Notes: generated from the letters alone by a model not told the origin. 37,387 bases of DNA from Bacillota bacterium (GCA_029239605.1 JARBUO010000018.1:1-37387); one strand, 5' to 3'. Shown: positions 1 through 8,012, counted from the stretch's first letter. Made by a program: numbers and translations.

Positions 1-28
1 AGATATTTTCTGCACGAAGAACGTTCAT
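1..28 (-). CDS. Start of a gene leaving the window (possibly an ABC ATPase)
   Basis: An ATG at 28 on the minus strand follows an AGGGTGAT-type ribosome binding site and opens a frame reading MNVLRAENI up to the window edge. It begins 19 bases after the stop of the TetR gene, so it probably belongs to the same transcript. The opening residues look like the N-terminus of an ABC transporter ATP-binding subunit of the MacB/LolD type, which is often placed beside a TetR repressor. Nine residues cannot prove this. The start is well supported; the function is a guess. Confidence 0.4.
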
Positions 29-47
29 GCCCAATCACCCTTTCTAT

Positions 48-755
48 TTACAGCCTGTAATCCGGCTCCACAGTTTGGCTCTGGCCTTCGCCTTCAGCCA
101 CAGTCTTACTACGACCCTCACAGGGCACTTCCGCCGCGCGGCAGCCAGCCCCGAGCCCATGGCTCATAAAATCAATCAATTGATTAAAGTTCTTAATCAT
201 CTTGTTAAAGTCAAGTTCTTCTCGTTTGATATCAAAAATTTCATCATAATGCACCAGCAGATAGGTAATCATCCGCCTAATATAGGGTGCTGATAATCCG
301 GCTCTGAGATCGCCTCTCTGCATAGCTTTTTCAATGAGAGTATCATAGTAACTCTCTGTGGTACTACCAAGCATTGCCATTACCGTATCATATATTTTAT
401 TCCCTTTTTCCTTGAGAAACATCATGCCCAGTAAATAGAACTTCGGATGTTCAATGGCAAATTCAATGCCAAACCGTGCCTGGAGCTTCAGAATCTCAAA
501 GATGTTCCGATCGTCATCATGAACATAGTCCTGCATCCTTCTCTCCAAAAAATTCATTTTTGCATCAACCGCTCCCTGAATCAATGATAAGTAAAGGGCC
601 TGTTTATCCGAAAAGTGGTAATAGAAAGTTCCCTTGCTGATTCCTGCGTTTTTAATTATATTGTTGAGGGAGGCCTCTGTGTAGCTGTGCTCTATAAATT
701 CCGCAAGGGCAGCATCCATCAATTCCTGTTTTCTGTCAAAGGATTTTTCTTTCAT
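48..755 (-). CDS. TetR/AcrR family transcriptional regulator
   Basis: This is a 235-residue one-component repressor. The N-terminal helix-turn-helix (about residues 8-55) carries the family pattern NAGISKGTFYYHFSDKQALY. The helical remainder is the ligand and dimerisation domain and has no recognisable effector specificity. The last ~35 residues (after about 200) are Gly/Ala/Glu-rich and look disordered; TetR proteins usually end near 190-200, so this tail is extra. The start is supported by GGAGTGA upstream of the ATG. The gene has its own consensus promoter with an inverted repeat between that promoter and the start codon, which suggests autoregulation. Likely targets are the gene beginning at 28 and perhaps the divergent SDR gene. 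Confidence 0.9.
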   Translation of the reverse strand: MKEKSFDRKQELMDAALAEFIEHSYTEASLNNIIKNAGISKGTFYYHFSDKQALYLSLIQGAVDAKMNFLERRMQDYVHDDDRNIFEILKLQARFGIEFAIEHPKFYLLGMMFLKEKGNKIYDTVMAMLGSTTESYYDTLIEKAMQRGDLRAGLSAPYIRRMITYLLVHYDEIFDIKREELDFNKMIKNFNQLIDFMSHGLGAGCRAAEVPCEGRSKTVAEGEGQSQTVEPDYRL

Positions 756-799
756 GCGTCTTCACTCCGTTTGTTTTCTGCTATCTCTTTTAACGGTCG

Positions 800-829
800 T
801 AGACCATACAGTCTATACCACCCGGTCTA
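800..829. promoter_or_regulatory. Candidate TetR operator (inverted repeat)
   Basis: TAGACC at 800-805 and GGTCTA at 824-829 form an inverted repeat. It lies just downstream of the -10 box of the TetR-gene promoter, overlapping the expected transcription start. Its position and symmetry fit autorepression by the adjacent TetR protein. No binding data are implied. Confidence 0.5.
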
Positions 830-832
830 TTA

Positions 833-861
833 AATATAATCCAAATGAAACATGGTGTCAA
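833..861 (-). promoter_or_regulatory. Sigma-A promoter of the TetR gene
   Basis: On the minus strand a -35 box TTGACA (856-861) is separated by exactly 17 bases from a -10 box TATATT (833-838). Transcription would run into the operator and the TetR gene. Confidence 0.75.
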
Positions 862-1059
862 TGTCACTGGCATCGGTTTTTTTCGTTAATTAAAAAATAA
901 TCCAGATCAGCATGAAAACAAGCTCTGGCAAAAATTTTTTTCGTCATTGATCGGAAGGGGAATTCTATCAGAATCCATGCATTGCAAAGGCTGATAAAGC
1001 TTCCCTTTTCTTTTCCTATTAATCCCGTGGGGATTTCTATGATAATTAAAAAACTATGG

Positions 1060-1088
1060 TTGCAGGTCAAAAACACATGTGATAAGAT
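1060..1088 (+). promoter_or_regulatory. Probable promoter of the SDR gene
   Basis: TTGCAG (1060-1065) and TAAGAT (1083-1088) are spaced by 17 bases on the plus strand, about 55 bases before the SDR start codon. Both boxes are near consensus. Confidence 0.5.
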
Positions 1089-1141
1089 TGTAAAAAATTT
1101 TTCCCTTGTTTTCCTGATTTATTTATAAGGAGGTTTGTGAA

Positions 1142-1900
1142 ATGAAGCTTCAAAATAAAGTTGCAGTTGTTACCGGGGCCGGTTCGGGCATAGGCAAAGC
1201 AATTGCTTCCCTGTATGCCAGGGAGGGTGCAAAGGTGATCGTATCCGATATTGATCTGGCTCAGGCCGAGGAAGCGGTAGAAGAGATTTCTTTCTCGGGA
1301 GGTACGGCAATTGCTGTTAAGGCAGATGTTTCCAGAGAGGAAGAGGTGCAGAACCTCATTGATACCGCCGTTCATAAATACGGCACCCTGGATATTCTGG
1401 TCAACAACGCCGGCGTCATGGATAATTTCGTACCTGCCGGTGCTGTGACGGATGATCTCTGGGAGAAGGTGTTTCAGATTAACGTTACCGGTGCAATGAG
1501 AACCATTCGGAAAGTTCTTCCGATCTTTACGGAGAAAGGAGCAGGCATCATCGTGAATATTGCTTCTGCCGGCGGTCTCCTGGGTTCAAGAGCCGGTGCA
1601 GCATATACCGCATCCAAGCATGCTGTTGTGGGGCTTACGAAAAATGTCGGCTTCCAGTATGCCCAGTCAGGAATCCGCTGCAATGCAATCGCCCCAGGAT
1701 CGGTAAATACCAATATTGGAAATACGCTGTTCACTCCCCACAGCTTCGGAATGGAACGAGCAATGGCGGGCATGAGCTTGAGCCCCCGGTCAGGAGATCC
1801 GGATGAAATTGCCAAGGTTGCATTATTTCTCGCTTCCGATGATGCAAGCTTTGTAAACGGCACCGTTATTACTGCCGATGCGGGCTGGACTGCATACTAG
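1142..1900 (+). CDS. Short-chain dehydrogenase/reductase (SDR, FabG-like)
   Basis: This is a 252-residue classical SDR, a cytoplasmic NAD(P)-dependent oxidoreductase. The Rossmann glycine motif TGAGSGIG is at residues 11-18, NNAG at 88-91, and the catalytic Ser142, Tyr155 and Lys159 (YTASK) are all present. Acidic residues after the second strand (SDID, about 36-38) suggest NAD(H) rather than NADP(H). The length is normal and an AAGGAGG ribosome binding site precedes the ATG. It is monocistronic, divergent from the TetR gene and followed by a strong hairpin. The substrate cannot be read from sequence. FabG is possible, but no other fatty-acid synthesis gene is nearby, so a generic alcohol or hydroxysteroid-type dehydrogenase is as likely. 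Confidence 0.9.
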   Translation: MKLQNKVAVVTGAGSGIGKAIASLYAREGAKVIVSDIDLAQAEEAVEEISFSGGTAIAVKADVSREEEVQNLIDTAVHKYGTLDILVNNAGVMDNFVPAGAVTDDLWEKVFQINVTGAMRTIRKVLPIFTEKGAGIIVNIASAGGLLGSRAGAAYTASKHAVVGLTKNVGFQYAQSGIRCNAIAPGSVNTNIGNTLFTPHSFGMERAMAGMSLSPRSGDPDEIAKVALFLASDDASFVNGTVITADAGWTAY

Positions 1901-1910
1901 TACGATTTTA

Positions 1911-1935
1911 GAAATCAAATCAAATCAAATCAAAC
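1911..1935. repeat. AAATC pentanucleotide microsatellite
   Basis: About four to five tandem copies of AAATC lie between the SDR stop codon and the terminator hairpin. The tract is non-coding and could vary in copy number between strains. Confidence 0.8.
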
Positions 1936-1944
1936 GAAAAAAAA

Positions 1945-1991
1945 TCAGGGCGATGGCGCAGATTGTCTCTTACAACGCGCCAGCACCCTGA
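1945..1991 (-). terminator. Bidirectional terminator between the SDR and ACT genes
   Basis: A two-part stem pairs TCAGGG (1945-1950) with CCCTGA (1986-1991) and TGGCGC (1954-1959) with GCGCCA (1977-1982). Read on the minus strand it is followed by a run of eight T, so it is a strong factor-independent terminator for the ACT-domain gene. Read on the plus strand it is followed by ATAATTGTT and probably also ends the SDR transcript. Confidence 0.8.
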
Positions 1992-2017
1992 ATAATTGTT
2001 ACATGTTTCTCTTTTTT

Positions 2018-2386
2018 CTATAAGAGGACTTCAAAACCATTTCTCTCAAGAATCTTAGCGGCTTCTTCCAACCGATCCTCTTTCACAAGAATATAATCGG
2101 TATTGTAGGTTGAAACTGCAAAGATGCTGATTCCGCTGTCCGCCAGAACTGCGGATAATTTGGACAGAATCCCCACCAGGGAAAAGTCCAGTACACCCTG
2201 TACCCGAAAACCCTTCCATCCATGCTCAGCGGTAATGTAATCCTTGGGAACCGAATCCGTACTGCATACGAGGGACAGCTCTTCGTCCGTCTTTCCAACG
2301 AAAACATACTCCCTCGAAAAATCCACTTCTTTAATATCGTTGATTTGGCAGACAGAAAAGTCTGCATCGATGATTTTTAACTCCAT
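2018..2386 (-). CDS. ACT domain-containing protein (CASTOR/ACT type)
   Basis: This 122-residue cytoplasmic protein matches the small bacterial family with a CASTOR-like ACT fold. Its signature is the C-terminal half, containing VLDFSLVGILSKLSAVL followed by ISIFAVSTYNTDYILV. ACT folds bind amino acids and act as sensors. This one has no fused catalytic domain, so it is probably an amino-acid-binding regulatory protein; its partner is unknown. The start has an AAGGAG site eight bases upstream. It is monocistronic, with a consensus promoter at 2493-2521 and a strong terminator downstream. Confidence 0.85.
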   Translation of the reverse strand: MELKIIDADFSVCQINDIKEVDFSREYVFVGKTDEELSLVCSTDSVPKDYITAEHGWKGFRVQGVLDFSLVGILSKLSAVLADSGISIFAVSTYNTDYILVKEDRLEEAAKILERNGFEVLL

Positions 2387-2492
2387 TGAGACTGCTCCTT
2401 GCTCCTATGTCGCTGCAATGTTTCTGACAGTGCGGATACGACTTAAGCGTCAGCACCACCTGTCTATTGCCTGGTACTTTTATTATTATTCC

Positions 2493-2521
2493 ATTATATA
2501 CCGCAGCCTTTCTGTTTGCAA
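2493..2521 (-). promoter_or_regulatory. Sigma-A promoter of the ACT gene
   Basis: On the minus strand TTGCAA (2516-2521) and TATAAT (2493-2498) are 17 bases apart, just after the stop of the CotH gene. This makes the ACT gene an independent transcription unit. Confidence 0.65.
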
Positions 2522-2541
2522 CCACTCTGCCTGCAGCTCCC

Positions 2542-4326
2542 TCAGCCTCCGGATTGGGAAGGCGCAGTCTGGTTCGCGGCTGGGCTTTCCTCATTGCCGT
2601 CAGGAGACTCCTGAACTTCCCCCGGGCCACGATTCCCTCCGACGCCTCCGTTTTCGCCGGGGCCGCTATTTCCTCTATTTCCACCGGGGCCGCCATTTCC
2701 GCCTCCCTGAGATCCCATGGTCGACATGATGATCCCTGATGCGTCGATGAGCTTACTGGAGTCCGTGGACTGGCCTTCTGATGTGGATGGAATCGTGCCC
2801 TCCAGCTGTCCCTTGATGCTCTCAGCTCTCAGCTTTCCGAATTCTCTTAGAGTTTCAACCGCTTCTTGATATTGATCATACGTGTTAAATGCTGAGACGT
2901 CATTCTTTACGTGCTCGCTGATCAATGCCTCCAGACGGTTGATCGTTTCCTCAAAATGACCGCTGCCGAAGTATTCGTCAACGATTTTCTGAAGATAGCT
3001 GTGATATAGCGCTGTATATTCCTCGTTTTCAAACAGCAGATTCAAAAGTGGCCGCTCCTCAAGGGAAACACCTGAAACTGGTGTATCAATGGGGAAGTTC
3101 ACTGCAGCATCCGCGGTCCCCCCCTGAAATGCGCCAAAGGAGAGATTGAAATCCCATGGAAGAATAGAAAGCTTGCCGTCATTTTCATAGAGATAGTAAT
3201 TATGCTTCAGACTGCTGACATAACTGTCCAGATTCACCAGCGCCGTGTTTGCCGCAAAGTAGCGGGCTGCTCCGTCCACATCGACATACTGCTCCAGATT
3301 CTCTCCTTCTGAAAGTGCCTTCAGCGCCTTGATGACCCTCTGCTTATCCGTCTCGCTTACCTTAGATACTGCATTGTCAAAGATATTGGAGTAACTATCG
3401 ATTTCATCGTCGGTGTAGACGAGATCCGTACCTCCGCCAGATCCGCCGCCGAAACCGCCGCCCTGTACTCCGCCAAACCCGCCACCTGGCCCTCCAAATC
3501 CTCCGCCTGGCCTGCCATTGCCTTGCTGAGCTTCCTGACCGTCAGGGCGCCCCGGCCTTCCGTTTTGACCCTGGCCCTCAGTTTGATTCGGCTCTCCGTT
3601 CTGCCCTTGGCCGGCAATTTGATCCGGCCCTCTGTTTGATACTACGTTCTGGTCCTGGCCGCCTGCGCCGCCGCCCTGCTCTTGTCCGCCGCCCATTTCT
3701 ACGCTCTCCGGTTTATAGAGCACACCAAAGTCTGATCCGAAGTTACGCTGGGCAAACTCATCTTCCACTGCCTCTATGGCAAGGTAGAACCCCCAGGGCT
3801 CACCATTGAGAGACAGATCGGCAAAGGCATAAAGGGGTGTGCTGACGCCCAGATAGTTCATCATATCGTAGGACAGATACTCCTTCATATAGGTGGCATC
3901 CGCCTGCATATTGTTAACCACGAATTTGCTCAGACCATGGTAGGTTTGGCCGTCTACGTACTCGTCCATTTTGATTTTAAAGCTGTAGCGATCTGTTGTA
4001 TCGTCTCTGGCAATGGTTTGCAGACTCGAATTGCCTTTCGGCCGGATTCCCACGGAATAATATGTTTCCCCATTGATGGTGATATCGCAGGAGATATATT
4101 CTTCATCCATGGCGTTTTCCAGCATCTCACTCCACGCATCAGTGTCTGCGGTGATATTGATTGTGATCACCTCATCCTCCGGAAACAGCAGGGATGCATA
4201 TTCAGGTACCGCAGTCTGGGCCTGAATCTTTAGCAGATCGGGATTCCAGATGAAAAGACTGGTGAAAACAAGGGCTGCGGCTACAAGGGCGATGATAATT
4301 TTGTTGATATATTTATTTTCAATCAT
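2542..4326 (-). CDS. CotH kinase family protein with Gly/Pro/Gln-rich insert and tail
   Basis: This 594-residue protein belongs to the CotH family, atypical protein kinases first known from spore-coat assembly in Bacillus. An N-terminal hydrophobic segment (about residues 9-28) anchors or exports it. The CotH core includes GIRPKGNSS, KIKMDEYVDGQ, LSKFVVNN and the catalytic-type ILPWDFNLSFG. Two low-complexity regions are striking: an insert of roughly 90 residues around 215-305 (GGG, GQGQNG and GGFGG units), and a C-terminal tail after about 540 of GG/GPG/NRG units. The gene ends the operon that begins with the VTC-domain gene and starts 15 bases after the DUF4956 stop. An extracytoplasmic location is inferred from the N-terminus. 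Confidence 0.88.
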   Translation of the reverse strand: MIENKYINKIIIALVAAALVFTSLFIWNPDLLKIQAQTAVPEYASLLFPEDEVITINITADTDAWSEMLENAMDEEYISCDITINGETYYSVGIRPKGNSSLQTIARDDTTDRYSFKIKMDEYVDGQTYHGLSKFVVNNMQADATYMKEYLSYDMMNYLGVSTPLYAFADLSLNGEPWGFYLAIEAVEDEFAQRNFGSDFGVLYKPESVEMGGGQEQGGGAGGQDQNVVSNRGPDQIAGQGQNGEPNQTEGQGQNGRPGRPDGQEAQQGNGRPGGGFGGPGGGFGGVQGGGFGGGSGGGTDLVYTDDEIDSYSNIFDNAVSKVSETDKQRVIKALKALSEGENLEQYVDVDGAARYFAANTALVNLDSYVSSLKHNYYLYENDGKLSILPWDFNLSFGAFQGGTADAAVNFPIDTPVSGVSLEERPLLNLLFENEEYTALYHSYLQKIVDEYFGSGHFEETINRLEALISEHVKNDVSAFNTYDQYQEAVETLREFGKLRAESIKGQLEGTIPSTSEGQSTDSSKLIDASGIIMSTMGSQGGGNGGPGGNRGNSGPGENGGVGGNRGPGEVQESPDGNEESPAANQTAPSQSGG

Positions 4327-4341
4327 GAGGCGCCTCCTGTC

Positions 4342-5013
4342 CTATGAGAGGTACTCTCCGTTATAGCTCACAAGCACGGCATTGCTCACACCTTCAACCG
4401 CCGAGATTTTATTGATGAATTCAGTGGACATCTCCTTCAGGCGCACTTCCAAAGTAAGCTCAATCCCTCTTGAAGATACCGATTTGGATTTGATCAGGTG
4501 CTTCCGCACACTGCCTTTTACGGTGTCCACCACAGTTTTTTCAGCTGCATCATCTGCGCAGTGGGCAACCAGAATGTACGCATTGTCGCTGGGCTTTCTG
4601 TTTGCAAAGGCCATGAGAATGATTCCGATAAAAAGGGAACCGAAAAACGCCAGAGGGATCATCCCCGCGCCAAGAACAATACCCACCGAGATGGACCAGA
4701 ATAGATACACGATGTCCATGGGGTCCTTGACAGCTGCGCGGAATCTCACAATTGACAGAGCACCAACCATACCTAACGATAGTACTACGTTGGAACTGAT
4801 GGCCAATATAATCAGTGTGGTGATCAGGGACATTCCAATCAGGGATACACCGAATCCTGATGAATACATTACTCCGCTAAAGGTCTTCTTATATACAAAG
4901 AAGATAAACAAGCCGAGCACAAAGGCCAGACCAAGGGAAATGGCGGTGTCAGCAGCGGAAAAGGAGGTTACCTTTTCCACAAAGCTCGATTTAAAAATAT
5001 CATTAAAAGTCAT
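4342..5013 (-). CDS. DUF4956 family membrane protein
   Basis: I place the start at the ATG at 5013 (MTFNDIF), seven bases after GAGGAG; an in-frame TTG at 5028 lies within the ribosome binding site itself. The 223-residue product has about four transmembrane segments in its first two thirds, the characteristic ALSIVRFRAAVKDPMDIVYLFW stretch of DUF4956 split across about residues 85-107, and a soluble C-terminal domain of about 75 residues resembling the ferredoxin-like domains of MgtC-type proteins. The biochemical role is unknown. The family occurs repeatedly next to VTC-domain and CotH genes, as here, so it probably works with them at the membrane. Confidence 0.88.
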   Translation of the reverse strand: MTFNDIFKSSFVEKVTSFSAADTAISLGLAFVLGLFIFFVYKKTFSGVMYSSGFGVSLIGMSLITTLIILAISSNVVLSLGMVGALSIVRFRAAVKDPMDIVYLFWSISVGIVLGAGMIPLAFFGSLFIGIILMAFANRKPSDNAYILVAHCADDAAEKTVVDTVKGSVRKHLIKSKSVSSRGIELTLEVRLKEMSTEFINKISAVEGVSNAVLVSYNGEYLS

Positions 5014-5085
5014 AATTTCTCTCCTCAATTTTTAACTGCAGTTACATGTGGTATGGTTGTTACCCACTTTTGCAGCATCAGATAG

Positions 5086-5784
5086 CTAGCCGAATATCCT
5101 GCTTAATGCATACTTGGAACAGGCCGCTGCTCTTCTGTTGTTTAATTGGATTGCATTGCGCATAAGATCCGGGAGGAAGGCGTCATATTTCACTTCCAAA
5201 ACAATAATCTTCTCTGCGCCGCTTCGGATTGTCGGGAGTTCCCGATGAAAGAAATCCCAGGAATGAATTCCTGTTCTGATCTCACTGTCAATGGTTACTC
5301 TCACATTGCCTGGCTGGTAAAGATAGGCTTCCCGGACATAGTCAACAACGGTTTTGGGCCTCAGCAGCTGATATTGCATCTTTGCATAAAGTTCCAATAC
5401 CAGCGGGTGCTTCGAACTTCGCATCCACTCTGTATCTCCGGCAAGCAGCCGTTCGCACTCCGCTCTGCTCAAGGGTGCAGACTGTTTATTGCACAGATTG
5501 TTTACTTTTGATTTTTTCTCCAGTTTCACGCGATCATACTCGTCGTTATAATAGCGCAGCCGAAATTTCTCCCTGGGATTGATTCCGTCCAGTTTTTCCC
5601 GCAGTGCTTTATCGTCAGGAGTATCAAAGTAAAGGCTTCGTATGTGGTAGTACCCCTTCTCTCCGGCATGGCTGTCGAGGCTGGCGACAGCCATAAGCCT
5701 CTGGCGGATTTGATAATAGTCATTCAGATTAATATAGTGTTTTAATTCATGTCTGAAATCGATGGGCGCTTCTTTTGTAATCAA
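5086..5784 (-). CDS. VTC-domain protein (polyphosphate polymerase family)
   Basis: This protein has the VTC fold, the catalytic module of yeast vacuolar polyphosphate polymerase. Conserved elements in order are RHELKHYI, SLYFDT, REKFRLRYYN, KLEKKSK, VVDYVREAY, RVTIDSEIRTG and LEVKYDAFLP: the basic and acidic residues that line the tunnel. AAAGGAG lies eight bases before a TTG at 5784, giving 232 residues. A longer frame starts at a GTG at 5832 but lacks a good ribosome binding site. It is the first gene of the VTC-DUF4956-CotH operon. Polyphosphate synthesis is known for the eukaryotic family; in this bacterial subgroup the substrate is inferred. There is no SPX domain. Confidence 0.85.
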   Translation of the reverse strand: MITKEAPIDFRHELKHYINLNDYYQIRQRLMAVASLDSHAGEKGYYHIRSLYFDTPDDKALREKLDGINPREKFRLRYYNDEYDRVKLEKKSKVNNLCNKQSAPLSRAECERLLAGDTEWMRSSKHPLVLELYAKMQYQLLRPKTVVDYVREAYLYQPGNVRVTIDSEIRTGIHSWDFFHRELPTIRSGAEKIIVLEVKYDAFLPDLMRNAIQLNNRRAAACSKYALSRIFG

Positions 5785-5884
5785 AGATCCATCTCCTTTC
5801 TCGCTTTTGCTTTCATTACTTCTTTGCTGCACTTTTTGCTCTCATCTCTTAAGCTTTTATCTGTCTGTTCTCTATATAATAAAA

Positions 5885-5929
5885 AAGAGCGCAACAGCAC
5901 ATTAAGTTGATATGTGCTATTGTACTCTT
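5885..5929 (-). terminator. Terminator of the KdpD-domain gene
   Basis: Arms 5885-5902 and 5912-5929 form an 18-bp stem on the minus-strand RNA with two G-U pairs and one mismatch, followed by T6 and an AT-rich tract. It lies 76 bases after the stop codon of the KdpD-domain gene and separates it from the VTC operon. Confidence 0.85.
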
Positions 5930-6005
5930 CTTTTGTGACAGGTTTTTGAACGGCTTTTGATCCCTTTAAGAAATACTTAACATGTCGTGAAAATCATTTT
6001 TTGAC

Positions 6006-6665
6006 CTAACCCCAGTTGCAGACCTGATTAATTCTTTCTGTGGTTCTTTTCAGTGACAGCTCTCTAAGCATATCCAAATTTTTCTTCTTCAAGGCTGCTT
6101 TTACAGACCTGCTTTTTTTCTCTATGGTGAAGAACTTACCTTCCTGATATCTTCGAATCAGCTCTTCAGGCTCAAGATCGATGAGTTCCACTCGCTCGGC
6201 ACAGTCAAAAATAAAATCAGGAATCTGATCGCCGCTTTGTATCTGCAGTGCTTCCGTCACGGTTTTATTCAGGCTTTCTATCTGTTGTGCGTTGACGGTG
6301 GTATATACATTAATGCCTGCAGACAGCAGCTCTTCGATGTCCTGAAACCTTTTGTCATGTTTTGAACCTGGTGCGTTGGTATGCGCCATTTCGTCCACCA
6401 GAATAATCTTAGGTTTTCTGAACAGGGCTCCCTCCAGATTGAATTCAGTCAGCATCCCCTTGCTGCTTGCAATCAACTTGAATGGCAGAATCTCCAGGCC
6501 CTCGGTCAGCTCCATTGTCTCGGCTCCCGAATTTGGGTTTATGTATCCGATCATCACGTCGATTCCTCTTCTCAGCTCCTGATGCGCATCTTTCAGCATT
6601 CTGTAGGTTTTCCCCACTCCGGGTGAATATCCAAAGTAGATCTTCAATTTCCCTCTTTTTATCAT
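6006..6665 (-). CDS. Stand-alone KdpD N-terminal (osmosensing) domain protein
   Basis: This is a single KdpD domain without the universal-stress-protein, transmembrane, GAF or histidine-kinase regions of full KdpD (about 900 residues). From the ATG at 6665, which follows AGGGGAT, the product has 219 residues. It shows the Walker A motif GYSPGVGKT near residues 12-20, the Walker B region IILVDEMAHTNAPG, and further family blocks (KRFQDIEELL, VYTTVNAQQIESLN). An upstream TTG (6704) has no ribosome binding site. In full KdpD this domain modulates the response to potassium. No kdpABC, KdpE or kinase gene is visible here, so its partner must be encoded elsewhere. It is monocistronic with its own terminator. 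Confidence 0.88.
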   Translation of the reverse strand: MIKRGKLKIYFGYSPGVGKTYRMLKDAHQELRRGIDVMIGYINPNSGAETMELTEGLEILPFKLIASSKGMLTEFNLEGALFRKPKIILVDEMAHTNAPGSKHDKRFQDIEELLSAGINVYTTVNAQQIESLNKTVTEALQIQSGDQIPDFIFDCAERVELIDLEPEELIRRYQEGKFFTIEKKSRSVKAALKKKNLDMLRELSLKRTTERINQVCNWG

Positions 6666-6985
6666 TTCTATCCCCTCATTTGAATACCCGGTTTCTTTCG
6701 CCAAAATTCGCCGGGCGTCCCCTTTTAGTCAATTTTATATATGTTTCCTCCATTGATTACAGAATACCTTAAAATCCGTGTCTGTTGCGCCCTTTTTTTA
6801 CATCAATTTTCGACATGAATCCATGAAAAAAGACTCCGGGCCCAGCTATATATAGCGTATGCCCAGAATCTATTCGACAGGTTTCACCAACATGTAGATA
6901 TGTATTTCTTTTCGGCGTGTATTCCCTTGTAGACTAGTGCCATGTTAGATTTCTATTTGAAGTTTAAGTCTGCCAACGTACCAGG
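6666..6985. other. Intergenic region upstream of the KdpD-domain gene
   Basis: This 320-bp stretch contains the terminator of the preceding membrane-protein gene (6832-6870) and the leader of the KdpD-domain gene. The leader has a small CCCGG/CCGGG hairpin near the start. I looked for a c-di-AMP or other known riboswitch core and did not recognise one. No clear consensus promoter was found. Confidence 0.5.
6825..6870 (-). terminator. Terminator of the small membrane-protein gene
   Basis: GACTCCGGGC (6832-6841) pairs with GCCCAGAATC (6861-6870), allowing G-U pairs on the minus strand. An inner palindrome GCTATATATAGC extends the stem, and T6-7 follows on the minus strand. Confidence 0.8.
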
Positions 6986-7369
6986 CTATCGAAGTGATAA
7001 ATTCAGAAAGTAACCCACAAGTCCCCATGAAAGGTAGGAGAATTGCAGCAGATGGGCACCGATTCCAAAGGGAAGAGAAGAAACATTGAAGAGAGGACTG
7101 AAAAACCATTGTGTTCCGATCAATGCAAATAAGATCATCGGTATAAAATAGACCCATTTATTTTTTGCCTTCGTGAATCTGGGATTTGCAGTACTCCCAA
7201 GGGCAATGCCGATTAAGAAATACACTGCATACATTGCGGCAAAGGACAAAAATCCAAGCTGCCCTGTGCTGCTGTTAAATTGATCAAGCTGGTTATTCAG
7301 CCATGACCCTGCTGCCATCAGTACAAGGATAATCAATGTTCTGGCGATTAATTTCATTGAGTTTGACAT
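6986..7369 (-). CDS. Small hypothetical membrane protein
   Basis: The ATG at 7369 (MSNSMKLI) follows GAGGTGAT; the in-frame GTG at 7381 lies inside that ribosome binding site. The 127-residue product has about four hydrophobic segments (near residues 6-22, 35-58, 72-88 and 100-122) joined by short loops, including the polar loop NPRFTKAKNKW. It is an integral membrane protein of unknown function and I recognise no family motif. It follows the helical-protein gene by about 50 bases and is closed by a terminator. Confidence 0.65.
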   Translation of the reverse strand: MSNSMKLIARTLIILVLMAAGSWLNNQLDQFNSSTGQLGFLSFAAMYAVYFLIGIALGSTANPRFTKAKNKWVYFIPMILFALIGTQWFFSPLFNVSSLPFGIGAHLLQFSYLSWGLVGYFLNLSLR

Positions 7370-7421
7370 TTCTTTTATCACCTCATCTGGAGTATTTTGG
7401 GGTAAATTTACAAAACCTTCT

Positions 7422-8012
7422 TTAGAAACTGCTTACGTCTCCTCGCGATACAGTTAGATACTGTATGATCCCATCCGCCAGATAGTCACCCATTTGCAGT
7501 GCATGGAACAAAAGCCTGTCAAAGATATCAAGCTCTCGTTCAAAATCCTCACTCTTTAATGCATACGCATCCTCCACCAATGTTTGACAATACGTATTTT
7601 GCAGGCTTCGCCACTGGTCTTCATCCCAGAAGGGATTGATCCTTGCATAGTAAGCAGAAATATCATTTCCATTTTGGCAAAGCTGCTGTGCACTGCGTTC
7701 GGCTGCAGCCAAGTCATTTTGCTTCAACGCATTTACAAGAGACTGCAGATAGACAACATGCATGGAGAGGAGTGTAACCAGCTCTTCACCCAGGGGAATT
7801 CCGAAAATCAGCTCCGCCTTTGCTTTAAACTTCAGTGGGAGTGCATACAGCTTTCTTGCCACTGCCTCACTGTTTCCGTATCCCGAGAATGAAGAAACCA
7901 TGTAAGCTTGGGACAAATATGCAAGCTGTGTCATTAACAGACGCATATCATTCTGTAAATTCATGTGTCCGTAAGATATAACCGGTACTTGCTGATAACA
8001 AATAGAATCCAT
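7422..8012 (-). CDS. Helical-bundle protein of unknown function
   Basis: The most likely start is the ATG at 8012 (MDSICYQQ), 11 bases after AAAGGAG, giving about 196 residues; a longer frame from a GTG at 8039 contains that site. The protein is almost entirely alpha-helical and soluble. It resembles a family of Firmicutes proteins of about 150-200 residues, sometimes mislabelled acetylglutamate kinase, that share an INPxW...LQNTY-like block and a final FDRxxxHALxMxDxxxxGI helix. I compared these from memory; the function of the family is unknown to me. No catalytic motif is visible. Confidence 0.6.
   Translation of the reverse strand: MDSICYQQVPVISYGHMNLQNDMRLLMTQLAYLSQAYMVSSFSGYGNSEAVARKLYALPLKFKAKAELIFGIPLGEELVTLLSMHVVYLQSLVNALKQNDLAAAERSAQQLCQNGNDISAYYARINPFWDEDQWRSLQNTYCQTLVEDAYALKSEDFERELDIFDRLLFHALQMGDYLADGIIQYLTVSRGDVSSF

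Larger units (their letters stand above)
756..1141. other. Divergent intergenic region between the TetR and SDR genes
   Basis: This 386-bp gap has the TetR promoter and operator at its left end and the SDR promoter and AGGAGG ribosome binding site at its right end. The middle (about 865-1055) is AT-rich, with only a small hairpin AATCCC-GTG-GGGATT at 1021-1035. I see no convincing gene in it. Confidence 0.6.

Noticed and set aside
864..1076. 70-codon minus-strand frame between the TetR and SDR genes
   Set aside because: It overlaps the SDR promoter and leader, has no ribosome binding site and resembles no protein.
6705..6820. Possible c-di-AMP or c-di-GMP riboswitch in the leader of the KdpD-domain gene
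   Set aside because: A GGGGACGC stretch and small hairpin are present, but the conserved cores of those riboswitches are not.
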